This document shows, piece by piece, positions 38,700 through 47,999 of a stretch of 64,000 nt of DNA. The notes beneath the pieces were generated by a model. That model was given only the letters and a program-made list of their open reading frames with translations. It was not told the origin of the DNA and ran no database searches. This DNA is from Hyphodiscus hymeniophilus (lineage: Eukaryota; Ascomycota; Leotiomycetes; Helotiales; Hyphodiscaceae), in contig VNKQ01000015.1 in the NCBI GenBank assembly GCA_016508695.1, forward strand, positions 496,001 to 560,000, in the 5' to 3' direction. A program made the translations under genes and the position numbers. How positions within the stretch are numbered: the first letter of the stretch is position 1; the number at the start of each line of letters is the position of its first letter.

Positions 38700-39856
38700 G
38701 TATTATATATTACTAAATCGAGTACTTAATAACTATTATTAGCCTTCGAACTTCCCCCTTCCTTAGCCCTTAAAACGATTGCCTTAAAGATATAGCGATA
38801 ATTATAAGAGATATATTATAAAGGTAGGTAATATAGGGAGTAAAAGTTAAAGTTGAGTTAAAGTTACAATAGTAGTAATAAAACCTTTTAAGGGTTATAT
38901 ATAAGATAGGGAGTAAGAGTTAAATCCGGATTATAATAAGTTAATATAATAGTATATATTACACGCTTTTACGCGTATATAAATTAGTAAAATAGGGAAA
39001 GCTTCCCAAATATATACTTATAAGTAAGATTAACTAAGTTATTTTAGCCGGGAGGCAAGTTGTTATAGCTCGACCCTATTAATAATAATAATTAAGCAAG
39101 TTAAAGCGGCCCTTATAGTAATATTAGCCTAAATTATATAATTTTAATATTTTTAATTTTTATTATTAATATTAAGTAAGTTAAACTTTAAATAAAATTT
39201 TAAAACTTTAAATTTTTAAGTAAAACCTTAAATTTTTAAGTTAAAGTTTATTTAAAGTTTATTTAACTTACTTAAAGCTTACTTAGGCTACTTAGTCTCT
39301 AACCAAGGTTTAGCTAGCTAAATAAGTATTATTAATAAGGTCTTTATAATCTTAGTATTTAAACTAGTTCTAATCTAGTTCTAATCTAGTGTTAAAAAGG
39401 TTCTAGTTAGGTTCTAATCTGGTTTTAATTTAAATTAAAATAGACTTAATTTTAATTAGTTCTAAATTAGATTAGAGCTAATTTAGAACTATTTTGGAAC
39501 TAAATTAAAACCCTATTAGAACTAGATTAGAACTAGATTAGAACCTTAAACCTACCTTAGCTTAATTAAGTATTAATTAAGTATTAACTAGGGATTAAAC
39601 CCTTAGCTAAGCGCCCCTAAGTACTTGTTACCTTTATATACTCTTATTACCTTAAAGATAAAGATATATAAGATATTCCTATACGGGGGGCTCTTATTAC
39701 CTCGTAACCCCCTAGAAACTAACCCTAACTATTAACTCTAACCCACTGTGTTTTAGTAGAGAAAGTATTTCTAGGCACGTGTATTTATTGAGTGTATCTC
39801 TTAGAGTTAAAATAGCCAGGAGTAGAGTTTAATAGAATAGCTTAACCCTTAATATA

Positions 39857-40257
39857 TTAATCTAGTAAAAAATAATAAAGAGATCCCTCAATCGTTTATC
39901 TTAATCCCTATATTCTTATATAATAAACTTAAAGTAAGCTTAATATTACCTAACTTTAAATACCTTTTTATATTATAAGAGTAATATTTAATATATTAGG
40001 AACTTGTAATTCTAAATTAAAGTCTTCTTTTAAAGTAGTAATTATTCTTTAAAAGGTTATAAAAGTCTAGCTTTAATTATATATAAAATTTAAAACAATA
40101 TTAAGCTAATTTTAATTTGCTTTTATTTACTTTACCCGATTATATCAAACTTATAGCAGTTTATAAGAAATATTTAGCTTTATAATTATTTACTCTAATC
40201 CTATTACCGTTAATAATAATAAGGAATATATTAAAATACTTAAGTTTAATAGGTTAA
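39857..40257 (-). mobile_element. Fragment of a third Copia copy (host of the main nest)
   Basis: The stretch resembles 37,670-38,040 of the minus-strand Copia: CTTAATCCCTATATTCTTAT, AAGTAAGCTTAATATTA and TAATCCTATTACC recur in the same order. It ends at the following D-like element. The nested A copies 2 and 3 appear to have been inserted into it. Confidence 0.45.
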
Positions 40258-41022
40258 TACTCATTGGTTATAGTCTTAGTGATCAGATCGATTTTAAGTC
40301 GGGTTCAAACTTTAGTTAAATCGAGTTTAAAACCGGGTTTAACTTTTTCTTAAACCGGGTTCAAACCTTTTTCAACCTAGGTTTAACTTTTACTCAAATT
40401 AGTGATAAATCGGTTTAGCCTAAAACTCAAACCTGACTCAAACCTAGCTTAACCCTAATTAGGACTAGGCTGATTTTTTAAATTTTTTACTTAAGTACTA
40501 CTTTTCCCTATTAATAATACTAAGGACTAGGCAAGTATTAGCCGCCCCTATAATAATGTCGGCCTAAATCACGTGATTTTGCTATTTTAAGCTTTTAGGG
40601 TGGATATTAAGCGAGCTAGAGCTTAAGCGAATCTTATAAACTCTAAATTTTTAAGCGAAAATTAAAATTTAGCCTAGAATCTTCCCAAAGTTTAGCCGAA
40701 GTTTAGCCGATTTACCCGTGGTTTACCCGGAACATACCCGCTTTACCCAAAGTTTACCCGAAGTTCACCCGGCTTACTAAGCGCTATTAATTAGTGATTT
40801 TATAAAATTAGGTTTAAACTGATCTTGAACTAGTCTTAAACTAGTCCCAAACTAAGCTTAAACTTTTATTTAAAAGCCAACTCTAGTTCAAACTAAACCC
40901 AACTCGAGCTCAAACCTAATTCAAACCTAGATCAAACTTTTTAAAAAACTCGAATCTAATTTAAACCTAATTTAAATCGGGTTTAAGCTCGATTCGATGA
41001 CTAAACCCTCCGCCTATAAGTA
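40258..41022 (+). mobile_element. D-like element 2, low RIP damage
   Basis: Shares with D1 and D3 the block around CGAGCTAGAGCTTAAGCG (40,610-40,630), the CACGTG at 40,571, the TTTAGCCGAAGTTTAGCCG repeats (40,690-40,770) and the CTTACTAAGCGCT word. Degenerate direct repeats of GGGTTCAAAC/AACCTAGGTTT type fill both arms. CpA and TpG are frequent, unlike in most of the block. End sequences are uncertain, so borders are approximate. Confidence 0.55.
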
Positions 41023-41025
41023 GTC

Positions 41026-41224
41026 GTCAAGTACTTAATTTAGTAATACGTAATACCTCTCCTAATATACCACAGGCTCTAGAATAACAAGGATATATTA
41101 ATATTTAATAAGGTATATAGTTTAGCCTTACTTGCGTATACAAATTACTATAGTTAAGCGATGATATTAAGTATACCCCCGAAAAGTTGTTTTAGCCAGG
41201 AGGCAAGTTGTTATAGCCCGTCCC
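41026..41224 (-). mobile_element. B-element fragment
   Basis: The sequence from GTCGTCAAGTACTTAATTT to GTTATAGCCCGTCCC matches the B interior and its right terminal repeat (TTGTTTTAGCCAGGAGG and AAGTTGTTATAGC, 21 bp apart). The left part is missing at the junction with the D-like element. Confidence 0.65.
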
Positions 41225-41284
41225 TATATAGTATAATAAATTTACGCTTATATAAGAATATTAAAACTATTATAATTACTTTTA

Positions 41285-42566
41285 GCGTTAAGCTATTTTA
41301 ACTCTACTCCCGGCTACTTTAACTCTATTAGTCCTTACTAGTTATATATATTATAGGGACGGGCTATTTCAACTTGCTTCCCGGCTAATTTAACTTTTTG
41401 GGGGTATATCCAACTACCTCGCTTACTTATACTAATTTATATGCGTATATAAGGCTAACTTATATACTATAAACAACTATAATATATCCTTATTTCTTTA
41501 GCTTTTACCCTTCCCTAGGTTATAAGTATACGGTTCGATAGTCTCTTTCTTAGCTTACCTTATTATTACACAATTTAGGAGTATAAGGCAAATAGGGGAA
41601 TAATCTTATTAGCTAATACATTTTGTTACTAATAATATAATAAGCCTATAATTAATAATCTTGCCTCTTCTCTTATATTAGAGGTTTAAGACTTGTTTTT
41701 AACCCTATACAAATTAAGGGGAAAAGTAAACCCTATAATATACTAGAAGGAGTATTACGTATTACTAAATCGAGTACTCGAAGGCATCCCTTAGCCTTTG
41801 AATTGCCTCTCTCCTTTACTCTTATAATCCTTAAGCGACCTAAATTACTAACTAAGTAAGTGTTTAATATTTATTTAAGCCTAAATTAACTAACTTTTAT
41901 TACTCTAGTGATAGCGCAAATAATAAAGGGATATATCGATTAATATAAGACTAATATACTAAGGGAAAGGGGGTATATAAGGGGGATTTCTTTTATATAT
42001 AAAGACAATTGTCTTTAAGATATAGTAATAGTTATAAAGAATATATTATAAGAGAAGGTAATTAAAGGAAAAGAGTTTAAAGGTTATATATAAAATAAAG
42101 AGTATAAGTTAGATCTAGATTATAATTTTAATAAGTTAGTATAATAGTATATATTATATACTCTTATGTATATACTAATTAGTATAGTAGGAGAAGCTTC
42201 CTAGATATACACCTATAGATAAAGTTAGATAAGTTAAATTAGTCGGGAAGCAAGTTGAAATAGCCCGTCCCATATTATAATATATATAATAAGTCTATAC
42301 TTATATAAGAATATTAAAATTATTATAATTACTTTTAATATTTTACTTAAAATGTAACTAAATATAATTATAAGGAATAATATAAATAAAAAAGATATCC
42401 CTATATAAGGAGCGGTAAGAGCCCCCTAAGCCCCCGGAATTAACCCTTAACTATTAACTTTAATTTATCATATTTTAATAAAGAAAGTATCTTTAAGTAT
42501 ATACGTTTCTAAGTATACTCTCTAAGAGTAAAAGTAGCCGGGAGTAAAGTTAAAATAGCTTAACCC
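41285..42566 (+). mobile_element. MITE-A copy 5, split by element C1
   Basis: The ends GCGTTAAGCTATTTTAACTC and AAAATAGCTTAACCC are flanked by the perfect duplication TACTTTTA (41,277-41,284; 42,567-42,574). C1 (41,356-42,271) sits in its left arm. Net length is about 358 bp. Confidence 0.85.
41356..42271 (+). mobile_element. MULE-derived C element 1 in MITE-A copy 5
   Basis: 916 bp, GGGACGGGCTATTTCAACTT to TTGAAATAGCCCGTCCC, second box CCGGCTAATTTAACTT 21 bp inside; perfect duplication ATATTATA (41,348-41,355; 42,272-42,279). The plus-strand interior carries the C-terminal transposase region also seen in B elements, with a TTAGGAGTATAAGG block and GAAGGGGG-type spacer. Frames are broken by RIP. 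Confidence 0.87.
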
Positions 42567-42752
42567 TACTTTTAAAATTTTATTTAAAATATAATTAAAT
42601 ATATTATAAGAAATAAGATAAATAAAAAAGGGATAAGCTATTTTAACTCTAATACTAGCTATTTTAACTTTACTAGTCTTTATTAGTTATGTATACTATA
42701 ATATATATAATAACTTTATACTTGTATAAGAATATTAAAACTATTATTATTA

Positions 42753-43513
42753 GGGGCGGGCTAAAACAACTTGCCTCCCGGCTAAACCAACTTATTTAAA
42801 CCTACCCACAGGTATACATCTAGGAAGCTTCCCCCACTATACTAACTAGTATGTGTGCAAAAGCACAAAATATATACTATTATACTAACTCATTAAAATC
42901 ATAATCCGGATCTAACTCATATTCCCCATCTTACATATAACCTTTGGACCCTTCCCCTTCGATTACCTTCTCTTGTAATATACTCCTTACAATTGTCGCT
43001 ACGTCTTCAAGGCAATCGTCTTTATATATAGAAGAAATCCCCCCATAACCCCTCTCCCTTCTTGTGCCTGGCTTATATTGATCGATATGCCCCTCCGCTA
43101 TCCGCGCTAGCGCAAGGGCAACAAAACTGTCTTGATTTAGGCCTAAATAGACGACAAACACTAGTCCGGTCGGAGACCTGGGTCGCTCAAGGATTGCAGG
43201 GGCTGAGGAGGGGGGAAGTTCGAAGGCTAAGGGGTGTCGTCGAGTACTTAATTCGGCCACTCGTGATACTCCTCCTAGTGCACCGCGAGGTCTACCTTTC
43301 CCTTATATACGTATAGGGTTGAGATTAGGCGTTGAAAACTCCATATTAAAGGCTAAAGGGTAAAGGCAAAAGAATATAAGGATATATTGTCTTTGTTTAT
43401 AGTATATATTTCAGCCTTGCATGCGCATACAAATTAGTATGAGTAAGCGAGGGTGTTAGGTGTACCCCCGAAAAGTTGGTTTAGCCGGGAGGCAAGTTGT
43501 TTTAGCCCGCCCC
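42753..43513 (-). mobile_element. MULE-derived B element 4, nearly free of RIP (youngest copy)
   Basis: 761 bp, GGGGCGGGCTAAAACAACTT to TTGTTTTAGCCCGCCCC, with second boxes CCGGCTAAACCAACTT and AAGTTGGTTTAGCCGG; perfect duplication TATTATTA (42,745-42,752; 43,514-43,521). Unlike every neighbour it keeps many CpA/TpG steps (TGTGTGCAAAAGCACA) and a 109-codon open frame. Its interior is the reverse complement of the other B elements. The least-mutated TIRs here are the best guide to the ancestral end. Confidence 0.92.
42931..43260 (-). pseudogene. C-terminal fragment of MULE transposase, open reading frame in B4
   Basis: 109 codons, beginning (from a GTG or the next usable start) at LSTRRHPLAFELPP and ending SKGYM at 42,931. 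The same DNA occurs, broken, in B1, B2, B6, C1 and at the C-terminal end of the full-length transposase, so it is the tail of that protein rather than a free gene. Residues: Pro/Arg-rich first third, hydrophobic VFVVYLGL, then an acidic/basic stretch SSIYKDDCLEDVATIV. Past the stop the frame continues DGEYELDPDYDFNELV, suggesting that the stop replaced a Trp or Arg codon. An ATG upstream (near 43,350, MEFSTP) is cut off by TAA after 14 codons. Probably not a functional protein. Confidence 0.55.
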
Positions 43514-44004
43514 TATTATTACCTTTAATATTTATTTTAAAGTATAATAAATATATTTATAAGAAATAATATATTAAAGATACTCTTATATAAGGGGCTC
43601 TTACTACCCCTTAGCCCCCTGCGACTAACTCTAACTACTAACCCTAACCTATTATATTTTAATAGAAAAAGTATCTCTAGGTATATATATATTTTTAAGT
43701 ATATAGTGGGTATACCCCCTAAGAGTTAAAATAGCTAGTATTAGAGTTGAAGTAGCTTATCCTATAAAAAAGATATCCTTATATAAGGGGCTCTTATTAC
43801 CCCTTAACCTCCCGGAATAAACCCTAACTATTATATTTTAATAAAGAAAGTATCTCTAAGTATGTATATTTCTAGGTATATCTTCTAAGAGTTAAAATAG
43901 CTTAACCCTTTATTAAATATATTTCTTAGAGTCAAAATAGCCAGGAGTAGAGTTAAAATAAGTTAACTCTTATAATAAATACTAGTAGTTTTAATATTTT
44001 AATA

Positions 44005-44640
44005 GGGACGGGCTATTTCAACTTGCTTCCCGGCTAATTTAACTTTTCGGGGACACACTTAACCACCTCGCTTACTTATACTAATTTATATGCGTATATA
44101 AGGCTAACCTATATATTATAAACAATTATAATATATCCTTATTTCTTTAGCCTTTAATCTTTAGCCTTTAATATAGAACTACTTAATACTTGCGGCCCTC
44201 CCTCACTTATAGTAGTTTATACTAACCTTCCTACTATAATTAAATCGATTTAAACGCATACGAAAGCTAATAGCTACGGCCTCTTTAAACGCGATATTAC
44301 GAAGAATCGAATCGTATATACTTGCGATAGGTATAGTAAGCCTTAAGCTAAGCCAAAGAAGAAAGAAGTACACGAGACAAAGAGACGCGAAGGTAGTCGC
44401 AATAAGAAGTATAACTATAAAAGAAAGTAATTAAAGGGGAAGGGTTTAAAAGTTATACGCAAGATAAGAAGTATAAGTTAAATCTGGATTATAATTTTAA
44501 TAAGTTAATATAATAGTATATATTATATACTCTTGCGCGTATACTAATTAGTATAGTAGGGGAAGCTTCCTAGATATACACTTATAGGTAGGGTTAAACA
44601 AGTTGAATTAGCCGGGAAGCAAGTTGAAATAGCCCGTCCC
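44005..44640 (+). mobile_element. MULE-derived C element 2, retains the FAR1 N-terminus
   Basis: 636 bp, GGGACGGGCTATTTCAACTT to TTGAAATAGCCCGTCCC, with the perfect duplication TTTTAATA (43,997-44,004; 44,641-44,648). Unlike B elements it keeps about 90 codons of the transposase N-terminus joined to the tail, the catalytic middle being deleted. Confidence 0.88.
44170..44440 (+). pseudogene. FAR1-type zinc-binding N-terminus of MULE transposase (in C2)
   Basis: In the frame beginning at ELLNTC (44,173, after ATA that was probably ATG) one reads VVYTNLPTIIKSI, KANSYGLFKRDITKNRIVYT, CDRYSK and a basic KKKEVHETKRREGSRNKK segment up to about 44,400. The Lys/Arg-rich part and single Cys match the start of a FAR1/WRKY-GCM1 zinc domain, normally the DNA-binding part of MULE transposases. 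One or two TAA codons break it. A truncated DNA-binding protein from such a copy could have competed with transposase; this is inference. Confidence 0.6.
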
Positions 44641-44648
44641 TTTTAATA

Positions 44649-45126
44649 AGGTCAAGCTATAATAACTTGCCTCCCAGTTAGAATAACTTTTTGGGGGTAT
44701 ACTTAGGGATAAGCTATTTTAACTCTAATACCGGCTATTTTAACTCTTAGGGGGTATACCTACTATATACCTAGAAAGGCATATACCTAGAGATACTTTC
44801 TTTATTAAAATATAATAGGTTAGAATTAATAGTTAAGGTTAGTCCCAAGAGGCTAGGAGGTAATAAGAGCCCCTATATAAGGGTATCTTTTATATATTAT
44901 TTCTTATAAATATATTTATTATACTTTAAAAAGAATATTAAAGATAATAGTAATAGTTTTAATATTCTTATACGGGTATAAAATTATTATATATACTATA
45001 GTATATATAACTAGTAAGGACTAGTAGAGTTAAAATAGCCAATATTAGAGTTAAAATAGCTTATCCCTATACTTAATATCCTTACTTAACTACTATAGTA
45101 ATTTATATATATAAGCAAGGCTAAAC
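44649..45126 (+). mobile_element. B element 5, truncated, split by MITE-A copy 8
   Basis: The left end AGGTCAAGCTATAATAACTT with second box CCAGTTAGAATAACTT is at 44,649. The interior resumes after A8 with ACTTAATATCCTTACTTAA and stops at the left end of D element 3 (45,127). The right half is missing. Confidence 0.7.
44706..45067 (-). mobile_element. MITE-A copy 8 inside B element 5
   Basis: 362 bp with ends GGGATAAGCTATTTTAACTC and AAAATAGCTTATCCC and perfect duplication TATACTTA (44,698-44,705; 45,068-45,075). The interior is in reverse orientation relative to A1 (GGTTAGAATTAATAGTTAAGG). Confidence 0.9.
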
Positions 45127-45835
45127 TACTTGAGTGCGCTATATAGAGAGTTCGATCACGTGCTAATCATGGGTCAATCATGGGTCGACCAGGGGTCAAC
45201 CAGGGGTCGACTAGGGATTAATCAGGGATCCAAACCAGTTCCAAACCGGATCGGAACCGGTTTGGAGCTAGTTCGAAGCTAGTCCGAATCGGGAGCAAGA
45301 GTTATCCTATTGAGTCGGTTCCGACCCCCGACCCCCACTTGATACCTAATTAAGCTTAGCTTAATTAAGTATTAATCAAGTATTAAGCTTAGCCTTAATA
45401 TACTAAAATAAAATAAAAACTTTTAAGTACTTTCTCTTATTAGTAGTGATAATCAAGCGAGTTAGAGCCGCCCCTTGATGAATGCCAGACTATTCACGTG
45501 ACTCTGATATTTTTAACTTTTTAGCGTTAATATCAAGCGAGTTAAAGCTTAAGCAAAGTTTACAAACCTTAAAAATTTAAGCCGAAGTTTACCCGAATTG
45601 TCCGATGTTTAGCCGAGGCTTAGCCGGCTTACTAAGCAGTGTTAATAAGCGCTTTTAAATAAACTAATTTGGAACCGGTTTGGAACCGGATCGGGACCTA
45701 ATCAGCACCTTTAGAACTAGTTCGGAACCTAATTAGAACCTAATCAGAGCCAGATCAGAACTTTGAGCCTAGCTTGATTAAGTATTAGTCAGGTATTAAC
45801 TAGGAGTTAACCCCTTATCAAAGTACCCCTAAGAA
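45127..45835 (+). mobile_element. D element 3, 709 bp, low RIP damage
   Basis: The left end TACTTGAGTGCGCTATATAG and the right end AGTACCCCTAAGAA form an imperfect inverted repeat like D1. Left-arm direct repeats: ATCATGGGTCA/ACCAGGGGTC in five tandem variants (45,166-45,215), then AACCGGTTTGGAGC/AACCGGATCGG variants. Right arm: GCCGAAGTTTACCCG / TTAGCCGAGGC / GGAACCGGTTTGGAACC. It retains CACGTG twice. CpA/TpG are frequent, so it was inserted late or escaped RIP. Confidence 0.7.
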
Positions 45836-45862
45836 TTTGGACTTGCCTTTTAGTTAAATTAT

Positions 45863-46224
45863 AGGATAAGCTATTTTAACTCTAATGCCGGCTATTTCAA
45901 CTCTACTAGTCCCTACTAGTTATATATATTATAGTATATATAATAACTTTACGCCTATACGAGAATATTAAAACTATTACTATTATCTTTAATATTCTTT
46001 TTAAAGTATAATAAATATATTTATAAGAAATAATATATAAAAGATACCCTTATATAAGGGCTCTTACCGCCCCTTAGCCCCCCGGGACTAACCTTAACTA
46101 CTAACCCTAACCCGTTATATTTTAATAAAGAAAGTATCTCTAGGCATATGCCTTTCTAGGTATATAGTAGGTATACCCCCTAAGAGTTAAAATAGCTAGC
46201 ATTAGAGTTGAAATAGCTCATCCC
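45863..46224 (+). mobile_element. MITE-A copy 6
   Basis: 362 bp with ends AGGATAAGCTATTTTAACTC and TTGAAATAGCTCATCCC and perfect duplication TAAATTAT (45,855-45,862; 46,225-46,232). The interior contains CTAACCCTAACCCGTTA (telomere-like) and GGGGCTC/ACCGCCCC words. Confidence 0.9.
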
Positions 46225-46632
46225 TAAATTATCTTGTCTAACTTGACTTATTAGCTTAACTATCCGTTTAGCTGCGGTAGTGGATGCCTGGTCTATGCGT
46301 GTATTTATAATTATAAACTCGCTAATCAAATAGCCTAAAGTTATAATTCTAACCTGCTACTTATAGGCGGAATGCTTACTCATCGAATCGAGTTTAACCC
46401 CGATTTAAATAAGGTTTCAATTAAGCTTGATTTTTTAAAAAGTTTGAGTCCGGTTTGAACTCGAATTGGGTTTTAGTTTGAGTTAGAGTTGGGTTTAGTT
46501 TTAAATTAAATTTTACCTTTAAGTGAAAAGTTAAGCATAGTTTTGAACTAGTTTAGAGCCTAGTAATAAAAATTACTTATTAATAGTGCTTAGTAAGCCG
46601 GGTTAATTTCGGATAAATTCACTTAAAAAATA
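46225..46632 (-). other. Unassigned flank and D-like fragment
   Basis: Positions 46,233-46,375 have moderate GC and no recognisable frame. Positions 46,380-46,630 match, in reverse, the D2 arm: GGTTTGAACTCGAATTGGG-type repeats and GCTTAGTAAGCCGGGTTAA, the reverse of the CCGGCTTACTAAGC word at 40,771. Confidence 0.45.
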
Positions 46633-47358
46633 TGGACGACCTATTTCAACTCTAATGCCGGCTATTTCAACTCTTCGGGGGTACACGTAATAAGCTTACT
46701 TCCCTATACTATTTTGTATGCAAGGGCAAGTATAATTTATATTACTTGTCAAAATCAATATATCCTCATTAACCTATAACCTTCGCAATGGACGCATCCA
46801 AGACTTGTGGGCCCCCTCCCCCTAGTTATTAGTGTATAATTCGATAGTCACTTGGCCTACTTTGTTTTCATATAATATAAGAGCGCAAATCTAATAGGGG
46901 AGTAATCTTACTAATTGATATATATTATTACTAATATTATAATAGGCTTATAACTAATACTCTTAATCCCCTCTCTATATTAGAGGTTTTAAGACCTCTT
47001 CTTAACCCTATATATATATAAGGGAAAAGTAAACCCTGCGATATATTAAGAGGAGTATCACGTATTACCAAATCGCATAGCGATAATTAGAAGAGATATA
47101 TTATAAAGGCAAGTAATATAGGGAATAAAAGTTAAAGTTAAAGTTATAATTATAATAATAATATAATAAAAACTCTAGCTTAAAATGCGAGTTAATATAC
47201 ATTTCTTTATAAAGTATAATAATTCTTTAATTAGTTTATAGCTTTATATTAGAGAAAATACTCTTAGAGTATATTAAGTTACTTATAAGTAATCCCCTAA
47301 TACCTAGTTATTAATATATAATTTAATAATTATTTAGCCTATTTTATTTTTATATAAT

Positions 47359-47624
47359 TGTCACAAAATTAAGGCTTAACTAATCTTGTGGTTATAGAAT
47401 ATCTAATTATACTCGTTAAATATTTGGTTACGTCGTGTGATTACCTAAGCTCTATCTAAGCACTTATTTCGCTAAGCTCTATAAGAGTAATTTAACACTT
47501 AAGAGAAGACTTACTTCCTCTTTTTCTTTCTTTAGACTAGATAATACTTAATATACGCTTATTCGAATAGTCTTTTCTTATAAACCCTTTCTCTTTAAAG
47601 ATTAGACCGATTATTTACGCGATA
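47359..47624 (+). repeat. 5' LTR of the plus-strand Copia element
   Basis: Starts TGTCACAAAATTAAGG, ends TTTACGCGATA (ancestral ...GACA). Same repeat as 16,353-16,617, 38,435-38,699, 55,863-56,128 and 57,268-57,532. The left flank is ATAAT. Confidence 0.92.
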
Positions 47625-47999
47625 GTTATAAGCCCGGTTCGCGCAATACTTAGGGATTGTTTATTTTAAGAAGTATATTATAATACGCTATTATACGAGT
47701 AGATTTGAGTATACGGCTTCGCCTACTAGAATAGATAAGCTAACTCTTATTAACTCTTTGAGAAGAATAACCCTTATATTAAAGTTTTCTCTAATTAGAA
47801 TAATAACTAATTATTTAATTTATTTTATATACGATTACTTAAAAGCCTTTAAGTAAAGTATTAACTATTTTATAGTATATTTACCTTATATAATATAGCG
47901 ATTCTAGTCGACATCTAATTAAAGACCCGATTAGAGTAGCTAGAATAATACTCTTTCTTTTGCTATAACATAAGATTATTTAGTATTTTAGAATATATA

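Larger units (their letters stand above)
15086..39076 (+). mobile_element. MULE-derived B element 2, split by B3 and the minus-strand Copia
   Basis: The left end GGGACGGGCTATAATAACTT (15,086) and the right end GTTATAGCTCGACCC (39,076) belong to one B element. Pieces: 15,086-15,501, 16,235-16,352 and 38,705-39,076, together close to 0.9 kb. They join at the target duplications of B3 (TAATACTA) and of Copia (GTATT). The flanks TATTAATG/TATTAATA match at seven of eight positions if the element starts one base later. It separates the two arms of element D1. Confidence 0.8.
14796..39623 (+). mobile_element. D element 1 (MITE of the SNF2/TNP2-like family), split by B2
   Basis: The left end TACTTGGGTGCGCTATATAG (14,796) and the right end GCGCCCCTAAGTA (39,623) form an inverted repeat of the type TACTTRGGKGCGC. 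The left arm runs to 15,085 and the right arm from about 39,077, net about 0.8 kb. The interior has CACGTG, short degenerate direct repeats (GGTTAACC/GTATTAAT-type and AGCTAGTT/GAACTAG-type) and no coding trace. The left TIR resembles that of the 11.5-kb element at 25,701, suggesting that D is its non-autonomous form. The target duplication is ambiguous because AAGTACTT at the right border is itself palindromic. Confidence 0.65.
13863..39848 (+). mobile_element. MITE-A copy 3, split by nested insertions into a 26-kb span
   Basis: The left end GGGTTAAGCTATTTCAA at 13,863 and the right end AGAATAGCTTAACCC at 39,848 are flanked by the same octamer TTAATATA (13,855-13,862; 39,849-39,856). Left part 13,863-13,980 is interrupted by B1 (13,981-14,785) and then by element D1 (14,796-39,623). 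The interior resumes at about 39,624 with the A-specific ACTAACCCTAACTATT and CACGTG motifs (about 39,720-39,780). Net length of about 350 bp agrees with other A copies. This is the outermost shell of the main nest. Confidence 0.85.
42630..43763 (+). mobile_element. MITE-A copy 7, split by element B4
   Basis: The ends GGGATAAGCTATTTTAACTC and GAAGTAGCTTATCCT are flanked by ATAAAAAA (42,622-42,629; 43,764-43,771). Element B4 (42,753-43,513) interrupts it at TATTATTA. Net length is about 365 bp. The A-specific CTAACCTATTATATT and TACCCCTTAGCCCCC motifs are at 43,600-43,660. Confidence 0.85.
41225..43965 (+). mobile_element. MITE-A fragment hosting copies A5 and A7
   Basis: Pieces 41,225-41,284, 42,575-42,629 and about 43,772-43,965 are collinear with the A interior (ATAAGAATATTAAAACTAT, then AAATATAATTAAATATAT, then CTCTTATTACCCC and AACCCTAACTATTAT). 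They are separated by A5 and A7, whose duplications TACTTTTA and ATAAAAAA fall within the A sequence. Outer ends are rearranged: the right side holds two degraded terminal repeats (43,880-43,970). Confidence 0.6.

Noticed and set aside
14793..39626. 8-bp duplication AACTACTT/AAGTACTT for element D1
   Set aside because: The same TACTT precedes D3 and the large element, so it belongs to the terminal repeat; AAGTACTT is also palindromic, so no duplication can be claimed.
43062..43316. 84-codon plus-strand frame in B4
   Set aside because: Antisense to the transposase tail; not conserved in other B copies.
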